A stretch of 64,000 nucleotides of DNA from Burkholderia lata (lineage in GTDB: Bacteria > Pseudomonadota > Gammaproteobacteria > Burkholderiales > Burkholderiaceae): contig NZ_CABVQK010000012.1 in assembly GCF_902499335.1 (NCBI RefSeq), positions 1 to 64,000 of the forward strand, written 5' to 3'. The translations under genes were made by a program, and so were the position numbers. Of this stretch, positions 61,764 through 64,000 are shown in pieces. Position 1 is the first letter of the stretch; each line of letters opens with the position of its first letter. The notes below the pieces were generated by a model, which was not told the origin of the DNA, ran no database searches, and saw only the letters and a list, made by a program, of their open reading frames with translations.

Positions 61764-61861
61764 CTACCGTTTCAGCGGATGGCTGCCGCGTCGCGCAGCC
61801 GTGCTTTCCACCTTCCTCATCCGGCGTGCGGCCCGATCAACGGCCGCCCGCCGCGAATCGC

Positions 61862-63358
61862 TCAGTGTGTCGACGCGGCGGCCGGCGTCTCGCTGGCCGG
61901 CTTCTCGGTGCGCGCGATCAGCGGCACCCTCACCACGAAGCGCGAGCCGCCTTCCGATGCATCCTCGTACGATACGGTGCCGCCGTGCATCGCGATGATG
62001 TCGTGGACGATCGCGAGGCCGAGCCCGGCACCCGTCTCGACACCGTTGCCGCTTTGCGCGTCGCCGCGGAAGAAGCGCTTGAACAGGTCGGCCTGCTGGT
62101 TGGCGGGCACGCCGGGGCCGTTGTCCTCGACGACGATCTCGGCGGCCGGCTGGCCGTCCTCGAGCGCACCGCGTGCGACGTTCACCGTGATGCGCGCGCC
62201 GTCCGGCCGCGCGAGCGGCACGTACTTCAGCGCATTGTCGAGCAGGTTCGCGATTACCTCGCGCAACAGCACGGGGTTGCCGCGCACGACCAGCTTCTCG
62301 TCGTCGCCAGGATCGTCGGTGCGCTGGAAGCCGAGGTCGACGTGCGACGCGAGGGCGCGCGGCACCCATTCGGCACCCGTCTCGAACGCCATCGCCGCGA
62401 GGTCGACGTCGACGAATCGCGCGGCCTGTTCTCCCGGTTCCGCACGGGCGAGCGACAGCAACTGGTTGGACAACCGCACCGCGCGGTCGGCGGCCGCGCG
62501 CAACTCGCGCACCGCGGCGAAGGTCTGGTGCGGGTCGCGCGCAACGGCCGCCTGCTCCGCGTGCAGCTTCACGGCCGTGAGCGGCGTGCGCAACTGGTGC
62601 GCGGCGTCGGCGATGAACTTGCGCTGCGCGTCGAGCGCGGTCTTCAGGCGGCCGAGCAGTGCGTTCATTGCACTCGTCAGCGGCCGGATTTCCAGCGGCA
62701 CCTCGGTTTCGTCGACCGGTTCCAGCGACGTGTGGGTTTGCCGGTTCAGCGAATCGGCCAGATGCGTGAGCGGGCCGAGCTGCTGGTTCACGACGCGCCA
62801 CACGATGCCCCAGCCCGCGAGCAGCAGCAGCAGGAGCGGCATCATGATCGCGACGAGGAATTCGGCGGCGATCCGGTAGCGGTGCCGCACCGGCTGCGCG
62901 ACCTCGACGACCATCGGCTTGCCGCCATCGACGTCGTCCACGCGCACCTGTGCAACCCGTACCGCGCGGTTGTCGTATTCGGCCTCGAACACGTACGCGT
63001 GATGCATGCGGCGCACGTTGATGCCCTGCAGCGGCAGTTTCGGATCGCCGGCGAGTTCCTGCTCGCCGTCGCTGATCCGGTAGATCAGCGCTTCGGCGGG
63101 ATCGGAGAACATCGCCTGCGCGAGCGGCGGCACCGTGAACGGCGCGTCGGGGCCGGCGATCTGGATCTGTTTGGAAATGGCGGTCGCGAGATCGGCGAGC
63201 GAGCGGTCGATCACGTGCTGCGTGTATTGCCACGCGAGCCAGTAGGCGATCAGGCCGCTCATCAGCGCGAGCATCGACAGCGGGGCGGCGAGGCGCCGGA
63301 GCAGCGAGCGGCGCAGGCTGGTGGTCACAGCCGGATCAGGAGACATTTCGACGGGCAA
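61862..63358 (-). CDS. sensor histidine kinase (TctE/QseC-like)
   Basis: This 498-residue protein has helix 1 (about residues 27-44), a 2CSK_N-type periplasmic domain (about 45-160), helix 2 (about 168-188), a HAMP-like linker, and the H box KFIADAAHQLRTPL with H254. The ATPase core has ANLLDNALKYVP and VEDNGPGVP. Its regulator gene lies 106 bases upstream on the same strand. ATG at 63346 is an equally possible start. Signal unknown. Confidence 0.93.
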   Translation of the reverse strand: MPVEMSPDPAVTTSLRRSLLRRLAAPLSMLALMSGLIAYWLAWQYTQHVIDRSLADLATAISKQIQIAGPDAPFTVPPLAQAMFSDPAEALIYRISDGEQELAGDPKLPLQGINVRRMHHAYVFEAEYDNRAVRVAQVRVDDVDGGKPMVVEVAQPVRHRYRIAAEFLVAIMMPLLLLLLAGWGIVWRVVNQQLGPLTHLADSLNRQTHTSLEPVDETEVPLEIRPLTSAMNALLGRLKTALDAQRKFIADAAHQLRTPLTAVKLHAEQAAVARDPHQTFAAVRELRAAADRAVRLSNQLLSLARAEPGEQAARFVDVDLAAMAFETGAEWVPRALASHVDLGFQRTDDPGDDEKLVVRGNPVLLREVIANLLDNALKYVPLARPDGARITVNVARGALEDGQPAAEIVVEDNGPGVPANQQADLFKRFFRGDAQSGNGVETGAGLGLAIVHDIIAMHGGTVSYEDASEGGSRFVVRVPLIARTEKPASETPAAASTH

Positions 63359-63464
63359 ATGGATAAGCGCCGCTCACGAGGAGCGGCGCGGTCTTGCGCC
63401 GGGCGGCGACGCGAAGCAGCACGCGCACGCGGACGGCACGTGGCCGCCCCGTGCGCGGCGCCGC

Positions 63465-64000
63465 TCAGACGCTCGCCGTCTGGCGGATTTCCTGCAGCAG
63501 GTAGCCGAAGCCGCGCACCGTGACGATTTCGACACGGCACTGCTCGAGTTTCTTGCGCACGCGGTGCACGTAGACTTCGATCGCGGTGTCGCCGAGATCG
63601 CCGCCGAAGTGCGTGAGGTGATCCTGCAACTGGGCCTTGCTGACGACGCGGCCGTGACGCAGCAGCAGCATTTCGAGCACCGCGAATTCGCGCGGCGACA
63701 GTTCGAGCGGCTTGTCGTCGTTGAAGATGCGGCGGTCGACGCCCGACAGGCGGACACCGCCGAGCGACACTTCCGGACGCGGCATGTCGCTGTGCGGGCC
63801 GCTGCGGCGCATCACCGCGCGGATGCGCGCTTCGAGCTCGGCCGGCTCGAACGGCTTGAGCATGTAGTCGTCGGCGCCCGAATTCAGGCCCTGGATCCGG
63901 TCGTTCAGCTCGTCGCGTGCGGTCAGCACGATGACGGGCGTGTGGCGGTTGGTCTGGCGGAAGCGCGTGAGCAGCGTCATCCCGTCGATGCCCGGCAGGC
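63465..64000 (-). CDS. OmpR-family response regulator (5' end outside the window)
   Basis: The visible 178 residues cover the second half of the receiver domain, with TVIVLTAR-like strand (HTPVIVLTARDELNDRI), conserved Lys in YMLKPF, and the complete winged helix (about 80 residues, ending VRGFGYLLQEIRQ). The phosphoacceptor Asp lies beyond the right edge. It is upstream of the histidine kinase in the same direction and should be its partner. Confidence 0.92.
   Translation of the reverse strand, partial: LPGIDGMTLLTRFRQTNRHTPVIVLTARDELNDRIQGLNSGADDYMLKPFEPAELEARIRAVMRRSGPHSDMPRPEVSLGGVRLSGVDRRIFNDDKPLELSPREFAVLEMLLLRHGRVVSKAQLQDHLTHFGGDLGDTAIEVYVHRVRKKLEQCRVEIVTVRGFGYLLQEIRQTASV

Overview
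The window is high-GC DNA (except where noted) carrying a betaproteobacterial gene set that looks like the large chromosome of a Burkholderia, probably the cepacia complex. Evidence for this is the gene order (type II secretion gspDEF / gspC / gspGHIJKLMN near flagellar fliLMNOPQR), a Gram-negative porin, the ergothioneine genes egtBD, MnmC, HU, and a leftward rRNA promoter with a boxA element at the left edge. No species can be fixed from the sequence alone.

Layout. 1-403: tandem promoters and boxA of an rRNA operon that is transcribed out of the window to the left. 404-3461: a cytochrome b561 / catalase-like peroxidase pair diverging from an ECF sigma / anti-sigma pair, with two near-identical divergent ECF-type promoters between them. 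3462-6290: a lower-GC segment holding six dispersed copies of a ~54-bp module that ends in a DnaA-box-like 9-mer, three unrecognised genes (one frameshifted), and an origin-like element. 6291-6367: tRNA-Val(GAC) with its own promoter and terminator. 6676-14300: accessory genes, including a DUF2628-type protein, an ECF41-type sigma factor with an AhpD-like protein, egtBD, three small secreted proteins, a tiny lipoprotein and a DUF4382-type lipoprotein. 14527-19556: a type III restriction-modification pair. 19883-26261: porin, two-component system and a NitT/Tau-type ABC transporter. 26426-30905: fliLMNOPQR. 31187-38055: cidAB-like genes with a LysR regulator, a MarR/DHA2 efflux pair and a NodT-type outer-membrane factor. 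38078-49772: type II secretion. 50140-54793: lytic transglycosylase, CobW GTPase, HU and mnmC. 54794-58317: putative chromosomal origin region. 58318-64000: MarR-like regulator, amidotransferase, old yellow enzyme, SET protein and a two-component system cut by the window edge.

The most notable theme is replication-related DNA. Gene orientation switches from mainly minus to mainly plus near 50-55 kb, and the rRNA operon at the left edge points away from that switch. The gap 54794-55464 contains DnaA boxes beside an AT-rich stretch with DnaA-trio-like repeats, and a second DnaA-box cluster lies at 57910-58102. A diverged, inverted copy of the 54840-55085 element lies about 49 kb away at 5847-6124. 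Next to that copy is the six-copy DnaA-box module array, and the same module occurs once at the right-hand origin candidate. I propose that 54.8-58.1 kb is the large-chromosome origin and that 3.5-6.1 kb is a duplicated or derived DnaA-binding locus, such as a titration site or relic origin. The similarity and spacings are read directly from the sequence; the functions are inference.
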